Assembly (NCBI GenBank): GCA_022592445.1
Contig: JABYQR010000066.1
Span: 1-64,000, forward strand
Length of the DNA: 64,000 nt
From: Cytidiella melzeri
Taxonomy: Eukaryota > Basidiomycota > Agaricomycetes > Polyporales > Irpicaceae
Direction of reading: 5' to 3'
Below, piece after piece: positions 24,801-35,190 of the stretch. Position numbers and translations under genes: made by a program. Below the pieces are notes generated by a model that worked only from the letters and a program-made list of their open reading frames with translations, ran no database searches and was not told where the DNA came from. The first letter of the stretch is position 1; each line of letters starts with the position of its first letter.

Positions 24801-27203
24801 ATGAGCTATGAACGAATCGCACTGGAGCATTTTGCAACTACATTTTCCACGTCGATTGGTATGTCGGCCAACTTCTTGTTGATGCTCCAGCCTGGATATC
24901 GTTCACACCTTTGCATCAGAATTATCGAGCGTCGCGCTGGGAGGGACGATATGTGCAGTCTCTGACGAGTTTTTCGCAGATGCGCGTAATCTACTACTCG
25001 TCGAGGTGAGCAGCATGCATGGCGCGTCACGCGGCTCATAACTGTACACGTGCGAACGTGCTCAACGTTTCAAAAGCCAGCGCGAAGCCTCAAAGGCCAA
25101 TTCGGGCCCAAGGGCGCGCTATTCAGCGGCTGGGAAACTCGTAGACACAATCCATCCTATGACTGGTCCGTCTGCTTGAACAATTTTTGACTGTGCCGAC
25201 TAGTTCACAATTGTCTTGTCAACTTTATTTCAGGTGCATCGTGAAACTCGGGACGCCGGGTGCTATCATCGGCTTTGACGTGGATACAGCCCATTTTAAC
25301 GGTGCGTTTGCTCAGATATTTGGCCTGGGGGTACGTTCGCTGAAGTGTTTACCAGGGAACGAGGCGCCACAGGTTTCTGTAGATGCTTTGTATGCTACTG
25401 ACGATGTTCATCCGGCTGTCGATGATCCCAGAGTTGGTGGCTACCTTGCTGCATTTTTTTGCGCCACCGTTGAGTTCTGTTTCATCAGTGGACACCGGTG
25501 CTGGCTGTAGCGGATCTTGGTCCTAGCGCGAGGCATTTATTCAAGGTACCTCAAACTTCCGGCGTAAATTATGTAAAATTGAACATGTATCCTGACGGTG
25601 GGATCGTAAGTTGCAGATTCACTCCACGAATCTACTCGTCGTTGATCACTTTTCTGTAGGCCAGATTTAGAGTTTATGGTCTCGTAACACCCGTCTTTCC
25701 GTCCGAGGTCGATACTGTGTTTGACCTCGCTCACGTTTTTTCCGGCGGACGCGTTGTGTTCACATCGGACCAGCATTTCGGTGTCGGATCTAATCTGATA
25801 CTTCCAGGTCGAGGTAAGATCACCAGTTTTTTTATGGAGGACTTACGTTAGTTTGGCTGAATACTGGCTGATCTGCCTAGGAAAGGACATGGGTGACGGA
25901 TGGGAAACGAAACGCAGCAGACAAAAAGGTCACAAAGATTGGGTGATAATCAAGCTGTAGGTCACGCCTTTCTCACTCTGTTTCAATAGCTCAGACAGAC
26001 GATCTGACCACCTTCTTCCTCTCACGCCCAACTCCTGACGTTGATTGGACTCTTGTTTTACGCAAAATATTCAGCGGTGATGAAGGTGTACTATCGCACG
26101 TGGAGATCGATACGGCCCATTTCATGGGTAATTTTCCGGAGTCGTGCGAAATCCACGCCGTGAACAGCGCCGACTTGATCCCAAAGGTTTCAGAAGAGGA
26201 TTGGGTTCTGACTCTGCCCAGAACAAAGCTAGGACCCCATCGGCAGCATCAATTCCAGCTGGAGAACGTTGAGGCTCCGTACACGCATATCCGAGTGACG
26301 ATTTACCCGGACGGTGGCATCAAGCGGGTTCGCGTGTTTGGACGACGTATTAGCGGTGGGCCTCCAGATTCGGTGGAAGAAGCAGATCAGGCGACATCGA
26401 GAGCTTCCACAGTTCCACCCCCCGTGGGCCTGGAGGCTACATTTGATACTTTTACTGTCGTGCCCGCCTTGGCACTCACTCCCGAAGCTTTTGCACCGTT
26501 TGGAAAGGTCATACAGGGATACGAAGACCTGAATGCGGTGCCGTCGCCTCGGACAACACGTATCACGGGTGCAAACCAGGGTACCGCAATCAAGTTTCAT
26601 AAGCTGGCTCTTCTGGAGTCTTCGTACCCTGCTGACGCAGGTGCAACGGCCGGGCTGTCGGTGTACCGGTGCAAGCCTATTCAGCTGGCAGACGGCGGGC
26701 TGTGGGATGTCAAGTTGATGGAGAGACATCCTGCGACTAATCAAGCGTTCATCCCGATGGGCGGGTCTTCAGTTGCAGAGGCTATTAACCACCCTGGCCA
26801 GCGGTACCTTGTAATCGTCGCACCAGAAGGCTCGGATGGTCAGCCAGATTTGCAGGGTCTCCGTGCGTTTATTGCCTCCGCCGCGCAAGGCATCTTGTAC
26901 AACACCGGTACTTGGCGTGAGTAGTTTTCACGTTAGACATTAATTAGCTCCAGCTAACTTGATCTTTCCGTCAAGATCATCCTATGGCCGCCCTCGATCG
27001 CGTACGTTGCTGACTGCTTGGTTTTTGCCTTGTTTCATTTCGATGCTGATTCAACTTCTGGTGATTTCTAGCCTATGGACTTTACGTGCGTAGAAACGCA
27101 AATCGGGAACGGAGACGCGTTGGACTGCGAGGTCGTGGAATTCGACCGTACTGTGGGGTGCCGCAGGGTACTGGTCCCTTCCGAGACGGTGGTCAGCGCG
27201 TAG
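24801..27203 (+). CDS. DAL2,3: Bifunctional allantoicase / ureidoglycolate lyase
   Basis: About ten exons join in frame from the ATG at 24,801 ([12 protein letters not shown]) to the TAG at 27,201-27,203. The first half is allantoicase, with its two repeats visible: [18 protein letters not shown], then [17 protein letters not shown], plus [18 protein letters not shown] and [17 protein letters not shown]. After a Pro/Ser linker comes an AllA-type ureidoglycolate lyase domain: [19 protein letters not shown] and the terminal WHHPMAAL. The protein would convert allantoate to ureidoglycolate plus urea, then to glyoxylate plus a second urea. A fused gene of this kind is described in Cryptococcus. 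One intron uses GTTGGT near 25,433, and a 2-nt split Leu codon joins the allantoicase repeats near 25,956/26,075. Confidence 0.93.
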
Positions 27204-28182
27204 TTGAGCAACCCCTGAGAGTGGGCTACTCAGCTGTTTTGGCGAATAGTTCAACAGGCACTGTCAACGGCGTCGCTTTTCAATCCGGATCTGGGAGGGT
27301 TAAGTAGGCCCTTAATTACCTATTCTGGCTGTGCAATAGAGGTTTTACATGCATCGAGACATGCATAGGTTTGTGCTACAAAGCAGTACTGTGCTGCGCT
27401 CTGTGCTGCGCTGCACATGGTTACATGGCGTATCACCCCTGTCCAGTCACCCTCGACTACAAGAGTTTTTTTTTCGTTGTTGTTTGAAGATTGTTCATGG
27501 ATGACTTGCACAGTTCGCAGTTATGTTCCAGTTTTGTGTTTTGTGTTTAGGATGCATCGTGAACGCGTAAACTTTGAGAAGCTTGAGGCCTTGGGGTTGG
27601 GCTCAGTTGTCGACTTCAGTGCCACGGTACCGGCCACACTCTCCTACTATCAAATCTATCCTTTTTTGTCGTTCAAGTACTCGAAACCTTTGAGAGTATA
27701 CTAGTTCACAGCCTAAGGCCTGAGCGCTCCGGCAGTCGCTTGAACTTGACAGTGGGCGGATCGATCTGGGATCAGATCTCCGAGACCTGAATGTCCCCCA
27801 GGCCACACAAACACAATCAGCTGTGTCTCCAGATCCCTGCGCGTATACGAGTGAGCTCACTTGCAGCTGACTCTGCCTCTGTGCACGCTATGTTTAGTGG
27901 CAGTCCGAGTCGCAGGCGAGTTGGATGATCGATACCACAATTGCAAAACCTTATGAAACGAGATGGTCATTTCAATTGCCATTTTCATTGGAGACGAAAC
28001 GTTAAAACATTGATCGGCGCACAATAGCCCGCCTCTATCAAGTACTTACCTTCCACCCCACCACCACCCCCATCCCCATCCCCCACCACCACCTTCATTT
28101 TCACTTCCCCTTCTGTGTTTTTTGCTTTGAGCACACGACCCTCCTTACTCTTTATACTGACAACCGTCCTTTTAACTCAGTC
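27204..28182. other. Intergenic region with CCACC-rich promoter
   Basis: No gene is supported. The 150 bp before the next start codon are pyrimidine- and CCACC/CCCAT-rich (about 28,045-28,110), like many fungal core promoters. Confidence 0.5.
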
Positions 28183-29500
28183 ATGAAACTCACCATTCCA
28201 TTCATATGGTTCGTGCTTACCATAGGCCTCGTCGCGGCATCCTCATTTCACGTAAAACGCGGCATGTCCTTGCACTCCGGCTTCGCTCGACACCGCCGTC
28301 AACCCTTCCAGCTTTCTCTGGAGCGTCGTTCCAATTCTAACAGAAAGCGCTGCAACACGAAGGCAGCATCCCCCGTAAGCATTTTCTGTCCCGGAAGAGT
28401 TCGATGATATTCGTTGACGAGCCAATCACCGACAGACTAGTCCGAGCTTGAGCGAAGCCCCCTCCAGTACACCTGAGGTTGCTGGGGCCCTCGAACTGTC
28501 AAACTCCACTACGAGTGCTGTAAAGGCTGGGAACCTCATGCAAGTCACGTCGTCGCAGTGCGGTGCAAGCGGCGCTACCGGTAGGTGTTGATCGCTTAAT
28601 TTCTAAAGAAACCTTTCTCAATTTGTATTGGTGGTGTTGTTTCATGAACAGAGAGCATCACGGAAACCACTGGACCTAATGGCTCAGAGGATTGGCTCAA
28701 CTGCGGCATCACCGGCAGCGGCTGGAATCCGCCCAACGTCCACATCAACGACCTTGTCACGAAAGACTTGGATGAGGTCATGAAGCAGCCCAACAACCCA
28801 TTCTCGAACTGCAAATCTTTTGTCCCTCTCTTCAATAAGTATGCAGACCAGGCTGGCGGTGAGTTGCGCGTGATCCTGATTCCGTTTTTCTTTGGTTTGA
28901 TCGCTCTTGGTTTTCTGACAGTCCCATCAATCATAATTGCTTCCTTTGCCATGCAAGAGAGCTCGTGTCAGCCTAACGCGGTCGGTGGAGCTGGAGAGCA
29001 GGGCTTGATGCAGATCACCAGAGACAAGTGCAACGGGATGTCGGACTCTGCTTGCAGGGATCCTGTGAGTCAAAGCGTGTTTTCAGTGTTGTCTCTGAGT
29101 CGTGACGATTTTGGGTATGCGCTAGGATTACAATATCCGCACAGGAGCGCAGTATTTCAGCGGTGTGCTAGGCGACAAGGGTGGTAATGTGCTCGAGGCG
29201 ATTGGAAGTTATAATGGCTGGTATCGCGGGTTAACGAAGGTAAGTGGTACTCTCCGGGTGGTTGAATGAGGTTCATTGACGATGTTGTGTAGGCCACAGT
29301 GCTGAAGGCTCCCCCATGCCAACAGCAAAACCTTGACTAGTACGTTCTGTCGTTGCTTGTTCCGGAGAACCACACGTGACTGACAGTTCGATACCCGTAG
29401 TCTCGCCCAGTTTACGAATGGCTGGCTGCGGGGCCGCAACCCTGGTGACTCTCCTCGTATAGGACATATACGCAACTACGATGCATGCAACGGTGCCTAG
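28183..29500 (+). CDS. Secreted SLT/GH23-like lytic transglycosylase
   Basis: Seven exons (28183-28374, 28436-28580, 28652-28858, 28922-29064, 29126-29239, 29293-29339, 29401-29500) give 315 residues. Residues 1-20 (MKLTIPFIWFVLTIGLVAAS) form a signal peptide; a basic stretch and a Ser/Thr-rich linker follow. The catalytic domain shows FAMQESSCQPNAVGG, where Glu is the expected acid, then GEQGLMQITRDKC, RTGAQYFSGVLGD and AIGSYNGWYRG, the order of motifs in soluble lytic transglycosylases and goose-type lysozymes. It is probably exported. Because fungi lack peptidoglycan, a role against bacterial walls is the usual inference, but chitin-related activity cannot be excluded. Confidence 0.88.
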
Positions 29501-30436
29501 GAGAAGGCAAAACTTGCTCACTGATGTCCTATCTCTTTGTCCTCCGAACCCCTTCTCGATTTCACTCGACCGTTGATACCATGATCCGATCGCAGGACGA
29601 GCGGCCGTTTGTCTCTTCCTCCTCGCTGTGGGTGATGCTTTCCCGGTTGATTGTACCATCCTCGTAGTGTGGTAGCGCACGTAAGCTGATCTATTCTATG
29701 TGTACGTCGAGTACTGAGTACTAGCTATATATTATGACCGCTGCGCGCCGTGGTGGCAATTGCTTTGACTTGAGTGCGTGAAGGTCCCGATACTTGCCTA
29801 TAAAAGTACGTAAAACATCAGCACGCGATGTATGTTAGCCGTCGGGTGGTCCGTGCGCACTTGCTCCCTAGTATATAAGCGTATCCTCGTCCGCTCTGAA
29901 ACCTTACCACTCTGGCCTTTTGGCTTAGATCAAGTGTAGTATCTGTTCTTAATAGTTTAACCACTATTATGGAGGCACCGCCTCCATTCTTGGTTATCTA
30001 ATTTTTGCCGCCCTTGTCCTTCGCGCTCTGCTTGCAACGCGGGGGCGCGATGACCTTGCCACTGCAGTATCGGCTTGTGTCGTCGGGGGACTTTTCTTTT
30101 TCGTTCACTTGGTTATGCGCAGCTCAGTTGAGCTGGTGTGTACAGTGGATGAATAGAAAGATGTTGTGTTTATAATTACTGCTTTTGCTGTGATTGAAGT
30201 TGGCTATTGAGGAAGTTTTGAAGCTCCAACGGGTTGTGGGTGCGTGTGGACCGTGGCATCCGCGACTTGGACGCCGTGTCGGACTATTACCCCGACGAGC
30301 TGCATAACTTGATCGAGTCTTCCAACTCTCTTGTCTCAAGTGACTCACCGAGCCTTTCAATTCACGCACACAGCCCGAGGAGTCTAGTCCGATCATCAAA
30401 ACCCGACAACTCTTGAGATTTTCCCACCAGACGACC
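29501..30436. other. Intergenic region upstream of PPT1
   Basis: No coding frame is supported. The region contains T-rich and palindromic short segments and the promoter of the phosphatase gene. Confidence 0.5.
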
Positions 30437-32836
30437 ATGAGCGCAGCGTCTTCGTCAGGCAGCTCAACCCCGACTAGCCTCACACCACCAACCAGTGTCC
30501 CTCCTTCGCCTGAGCTGAAAGCCTTGAGGTTGCAAGATGTCACTGAGGAAGCAAAGCAGGAGGCTGCAAAAGTAAAGGCAGAGGCGAACAAGGCCTTCAT
30601 CAGTACGTCCTTCAATTTTTTTTGTGCACCCGCCCTCTAGAACACACGCGCTCACGTCGCTCAGACCACCACTTCAACGAGGCTGCAGACCTCTACACGA
30701 AAGCCATCGAGTTGAACCCGCTGGACGCTACTCTTTGGTGCAACAGAGCCTACACCCGCATCAAGCTCGAAGAACATGGTTATGGCCTGTCAGACGCTTC
30801 GGCGGCGATCGAGTTGGATCCCAAGTACGCCAAGGCGTACTATCGGTGAGTAGTCGCTCCTTGTTTACGCTTTATTAGTGCTGAAATTCGTCCAGACGAG
30901 CGACATGCTACTTGCAGACCTTGAAATACAAGCAGGCTATTGCCGACTTCAAGAAGCTGATACAGCTCGAGCCGGGCAACCAGCTTGTGCGGACGCAATT
31001 AGACAGCACACAGAAGATGGTGAGGAAGACTGAGTTTGAAAAGGTACGCATGCGGTGCTTTGTGGTGGGTCTCTTGTATTTATGCTGTGGGTTAGGCAAT
31101 CGAGATGGAAGAAGAGAAGAACGCGGTGGAGAGGTGTTTGGAGATGATCGCGGAAGGTTTGCTTTGCTGTGTGCTTCATCTTGCGCTCTTCAGCATAGTG
31201 ACATGCTCTTGCAGGAGCATGCGACCTCGACAAAACGTATGACGGGCCTAAGCTTCCCACGGACGACAATGGCACATACAGTATCTCCCGTGACTTCATT
31301 CACAAGATGATCGAGTACTTCAAGTCTGGAAAGACACTTCCGAGACGGTGCGAATACTATGCGTTCTATTTTATGTTGGGTTTACTTATCGTGCATGGAC
31401 AGATACGTGTGGGAGATCGTCATTGCCGCGCACAACGCATTCATCAAGGAGGAGAGCATGGTCACAGTTAACCTCGAGGAGGGCGTAGACTGTGATGTCA
31501 TTGGCGATGTTCACGGTACCGTTTACCCCACATATCTTTGTCTAGAGTATGCTGAAACTTGTGCTATAGGACAGTTTTACGACATGCTGCACCTGTTCGA
31601 GCTCACTGGCGAACCAAGCGAGAAACACTGTCTGCTCATGAATGGCGATCTCGTCGACCGAGGATCATGGTCAATCGAAGTCATCCTGACGGCACTGGCA
31701 TGGAAATGTCAGTTCCTTCCTTGACCCTTAGCGCAATCCCTCGTCGTGCTGAGACTTTGTGGTATCCTAGGGCTTTACCCGAATCGTATGTTTATCAACC
31801 GCGGGAACCACGAAACGCGAGAGATGAACCGGACATACGGGTTCGAGGGCGAGGCGAAGCATAAACACGGAGAACAGACGTACAAGCTTTTTGCTCACGT
31901 ATTCACCACCAGTACGCTTCCCTCCTCCTCCTCCTCTTCCCGTACGAGATCGCTCATCCAAGTTTGTGACAAACAGTGCCTCTGGCGACGCTGATACAAG
32001 CGACGAAGAAGCCTTCTGGGCTTTGGTCGAACGCGATTCTTTCACCAGAAGGCAAAAAAAGATACTTTGTGGTGCACGGTGGGTTGTTTAGCAAAGATGG
32101 AGTGACGCTCGACGATATCCGGAAGCTGGAGCGGTTCGGACGGCAGCCTGGGCAGGAAGGGCTCATGTGTACGTATTTGGATACTGCTTGGAAGGCTTGA
32201 GATACTGATGGTCCGTTTTGTGGTATAGGTGAGGTACGTTTTTTGGTTCAGATGTTTCTTGTTTCACCTGTTTGCTTTGGTGGGTTGAGCTGATCGACGA
32301 TGGGGACTTTCCAGCTACTGTGGACGGACCCTCAGGCGATGCCTGGGCGAGGACCTAGCAAGCGTGTAAGCCGAACTGTCGAATCCCCAATTTATCCGCC
32401 CTTGCTGACTGTCCTCGAACACAGGGCGTCGGGATTGCGTTCGGCCCAGATGTCACGAAACGGTGGTGCGAAGCCAACGGCGTGACGGGTGTTATTCGCA
32501 GTCACGAAGTCCGGCAAGGTAAGACACCCGTCCGTCTGTTTTCCCGCCGTTCTCAGCGCTGTCATGTTGTTTCTTTGTAGATGGATATGCTATTGAACAC
32601 AACGGGCTGTGCACCACCGTGTTCTCAGCACCCAACTATGTCGACCAGACGGGCAACAAAGGCGCATTTGTATGTCTTCAGCCACCCCTTTTTGTTGGTG
32701 TCTTGAACTGAAGATGGTGTAGATACGTATCGACGAGTCAGGGAACCAGAAGTACACGCAGTTTGACGCAAAGCCGCATCCGCCGATGAAGCCCATGGCG
32801 TACGCGTCAAGCGGGATGGCGAGTCTTTTGTCTTGA
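30437..32836 (+). CDS. PPT1: Serine/threonine protein phosphatase 5 (PPT1)
   Basis: A multi-exon gene of about 12 exons starts [15 protein letters not shown]. Three TPR repeats follow ([53 protein letters not shown]), then the linker and a PPP-family catalytic domain with [50 protein letters not shown] and [16 protein letters not shown], covering the metal-binding and catalytic residues. The C-terminus [15 protein letters not shown] fits the autoinhibitory helix. The family's TPRs bind Hsp90, and the enzyme dephosphorylates Hsp90 and Cdc37. The catalytic motif has Leu where many homologues have Tyr (GDLVDRG), which is common in PP5 relatives. Confidence 0.95.
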
Positions 32837-33439
32837 GCCCGGAATCGTGAATGGGTGCTTGAAGTGTTGTTTGCGGGGGGGGGGGGGGGAAACACCTCTT
32901 TGTGGGTGTGCTAGGACGACCAAAGTGAGTAGCACGGGAGAACGTTCGATGTGCCTTGCAAGTGTGTGGCTGATTTGGGTTTTTAGGTGGTGTGGTGTAC
33001 ACTGATTGTATGTAGCTTGACCTTTGAAGGATGAAAAAATACTGTTATTTTGAATGATGGACGGATAGTTAGGTTTACGGGAATTCGCAGGTACGGTGGA
33101 ACGGGCGAAAGAATGGGGATACAACCGGGAAAGCTAACGATACAAGGGAGCGTGTGGGTACTAACACCGTCTTTCACGTAAAGCAACCATGTGGAGGCGG
33201 GTGGAAGTGTAGACTATGGGCTGTAGCAGGTATGAGAACAGAGCCTATCAATAGGCCCACTGATGAGCACGGCGACAAACGACGCAAATGTTGATATCAA
33301 TTTAAGGGAGGTGTGAAGATCAATGTACTGCCGGAGACAGCGGAGGCGATTGTGGTCGTTGATCAACGTCCAGCCCAACTCAGAATTCCTCGCGAAGCGA
33401 ACTCATCCGTCATAGGGACAGCTGGAGAGTGTTGCTGGA
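32837..33439. other. 3' spacer with G-homopolymer
   Basis: Convergent spacer. A run of about 14 G residues near 32,876-32,889 follows the PPT1 stop. Minus-strand frames here are proline-rich shadows of simple sequence. Confidence 0.5.
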
Positions 33440-33829
33440 TAGGTAACCCAATGTAAGGGGAGGGACGTCGGGCAGGACAGCGAGCTGGGAGACAGGCTCG
33501 AGACATCCTCCGCCGATCACTGGAGGCAACGTGCGTACCTCGCACGCCTTCGGAGCAGGGAATACCGTTTTCTCCCTTTCGGGTTTGCTCTCTTGTACTT
33601 GTACCTCCCGTGGAGTAGTCGAGGCCTCAGGGAGCTCCGTGGGCTGCGCCTGTTTGGCGTAGAGCTCCCTCTCGCGGAAGGCGCGCATGGAGAGGACGGC
33701 TGTGCCGCGGTAGCGGATGTCGTAAGGGTGGTCGACGAGGCAGTGGCGGGTGTAGGTTTGGAAGACGGAGCCGGGGCCGTCTGCGAACGAGCATTCGAGG
33801 AGAACGCGGTATGTGCGGATGGCGGGCAT
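33410..33829 (-). CDS. Small conserved paralogue of unknown function
   Basis: The ATG at 33,829 starts MPAIRTYRVLLEC and reads through FADGPGSVFQTYTRHCLV and HPYDIRYRGTAVLSMRAF, a Gln/Glu-rich middle, then KACE. A 54-nt intron with GTACGCAC donor and TCTCCCAG acceptor (33,537 to 33,484) keeps frame to LAVLPDVPPLTLGYLSSN, giving a protein of about 121 residues; without splicing it is 139. The damaged copy at 421 preserves the same exon boundary, which supports the intron. I do not recognise the family; there is no signal peptide or membrane segment. Conservation of the first 50 residues between the copies suggests it is, or was, a real protein. Confidence 0.65.
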   Translation of the reverse strand: MPAIRTYRVLLECSFADGPGSVFQTYTRHCLVDHPYDIRYRGTAVLSMRAFRERELYAKQAQPTELPEASTTPREVQVQESKPEREKTVFPAPKACEVRTLPPVIGGGCLEPVSQLAVLPDVPPLTLGYLSSNTLQLSL

Positions 33830-34230
33830 GGTGTGGAAGTGGTCAGCCTGTTGAGCGGTGTTTGAAAATGCTTGAATTGTAGTGAATGTGGTGAAGATGT
33901 GAGGTGTGGCCTTGGTGGTATTTGTTGAGGACTGCAGAATGCCTGGTTGACTTGATATAATTGAGGGATTGCCTGAAAGGGCAGTTCATGTTAGTATGCC
34001 GGTGAATGCCGAGGCTCGACTGTGGAGGTGTCGCCCTCAGCACGAGCATCAGATTATCGCGTCTCGACTCCCGAGTAATTCTCTGAGGAATTGACAGATT
34101 GTTGAAGTCGCAAACATGACCGCCGTTGTATTTCTCCTGATCATGAAAGCTAAGTGGTGATTGCCAATTCAGGCAGTTTAACGAGTGTGTCACAAACGCG
34201 TTACGTCACAGACTGCGCTGAGCGCGCGTC
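33440..34230 (-). repeat. Right arm of inverted segmental duplication
   Basis: On the minus strand this repeats the order of 44-752: CAGCGCAG and TGTGACGTAACGCG near 34,197-34,222, TCGAGCCTCGGCATTCAC near 34,004-34,021, then the paralogous gene. Similarity covers promoter, first exon, intron and the start of the second exon. It differs by the 56 nt missing from the left copy and by many substitutions. Confidence 0.85.
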
Positions 34231-34346
34231 CCAGAATACCTATTACGATTGAACCGCCACCCCCAACCTGCTAGGTCGCGGTCCTTTTCTACACCATGCG
34301 TACACTAATTCACGATACCTAGGAGTTACACAACATCCCAGAAAAC

Positions 34347-34772
34347 GTGGAATGCGCACTCCGTCAACTCGCTCAACGATCACCTGGTTTTCTCGATGAA
34401 TATGTGATCCTCAGAACGAAGTGTGAAGATCGATTTCACAGCGTCCGCGACATCGTTACTAGTCTCTCCATATTATTCTCGGGGCTTCCTAAGATTCACG
34501 ACGAGTGTGGTCCTCAAAGAACCACTGCTATGTGGCACCTGTTTTTGCGAATGGTCGCCACAGCTTGTTATGATAAATCGCTCACCATGTACGTGTTAAA
34601 GCAAGTTTACTCCATTATATGTCTGACGCTCACTAATGGGGAGTCGAACATTGAGTCGCTGGCAGGGACTTTCACCACGAAACATACAGCAGTAAATGCT
34701 GGTCTCGTATGCAATGAAGAATATCAAGGCGGCGCTTCCGCCACAGCACAACCGCCTCAAAAACATCTCTAG
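34347..34772 (+). other. Open fragment without ATG, unknown
   Basis: A 141-codon frame (QLAQRSPGFLDEYVILRTKC onward) has protein-like composition but no ATG near its start and no partner exon that I could join. It may be a gene relic. No family was recognised. Confidence 0.25.
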
Positions 34773-34849
34773 ATGATGATGCAAATTCAGACGTGCTCGT
34801 TGGCGAAAAGCTCTCTTCACGTCAGCCTGCAATGACTTTGCTTTTCTGA

Positions 34850-35190
34850 ATTCCCGCGAGTCACGAATGGCGCTACTTGACAGTCTCCAGCACCAAGAAT
34901 CCGTACATGACGGCCATGTTCGGCGCTCCCAGAATGCGGCCAGCTGCTGTGACGATAGCACCGATACCAGCACAGCCGAATCAGAGGAAGAATCCGATGT
35001 TAAACCAGATGAGGATGAAGACGATAAATCTGATGAATCGGACGTCCGAAACCAGTAACATGGAAGGCCACAGTACCCCGAAGATGCTTTCGATTCGACG
35101 CGCTAACCATGGAAAGTTGAGTGGTCGTAAATCCTAAAGCCTTGGGGTCAAGACCTTTTCGGTGATATTCTATTCTCTGAACCACCTAAA
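34850..35190 (-). pseudogene. Degenerate membrane-protein fragment
   Basis: The minus strand reads HRKGLDPKALGFTTTQLSMV in one frame and, after a frameshift, FIRFIVFILIWFNIGFFL and AGRILGAPNMAVMYGFLVLE in another, broken by an in-frame stop. Two hydrophobic spans suggest part of a multi-span membrane protein. Family and original length cannot be named. Confidence 0.35.

Noticed and set aside
32590..33186. Proline-rich minus-strand frames after PPT1
   Set aside because: Produced by the G-homopolymer and PPT1 exon on the other strand; no independent evidence.
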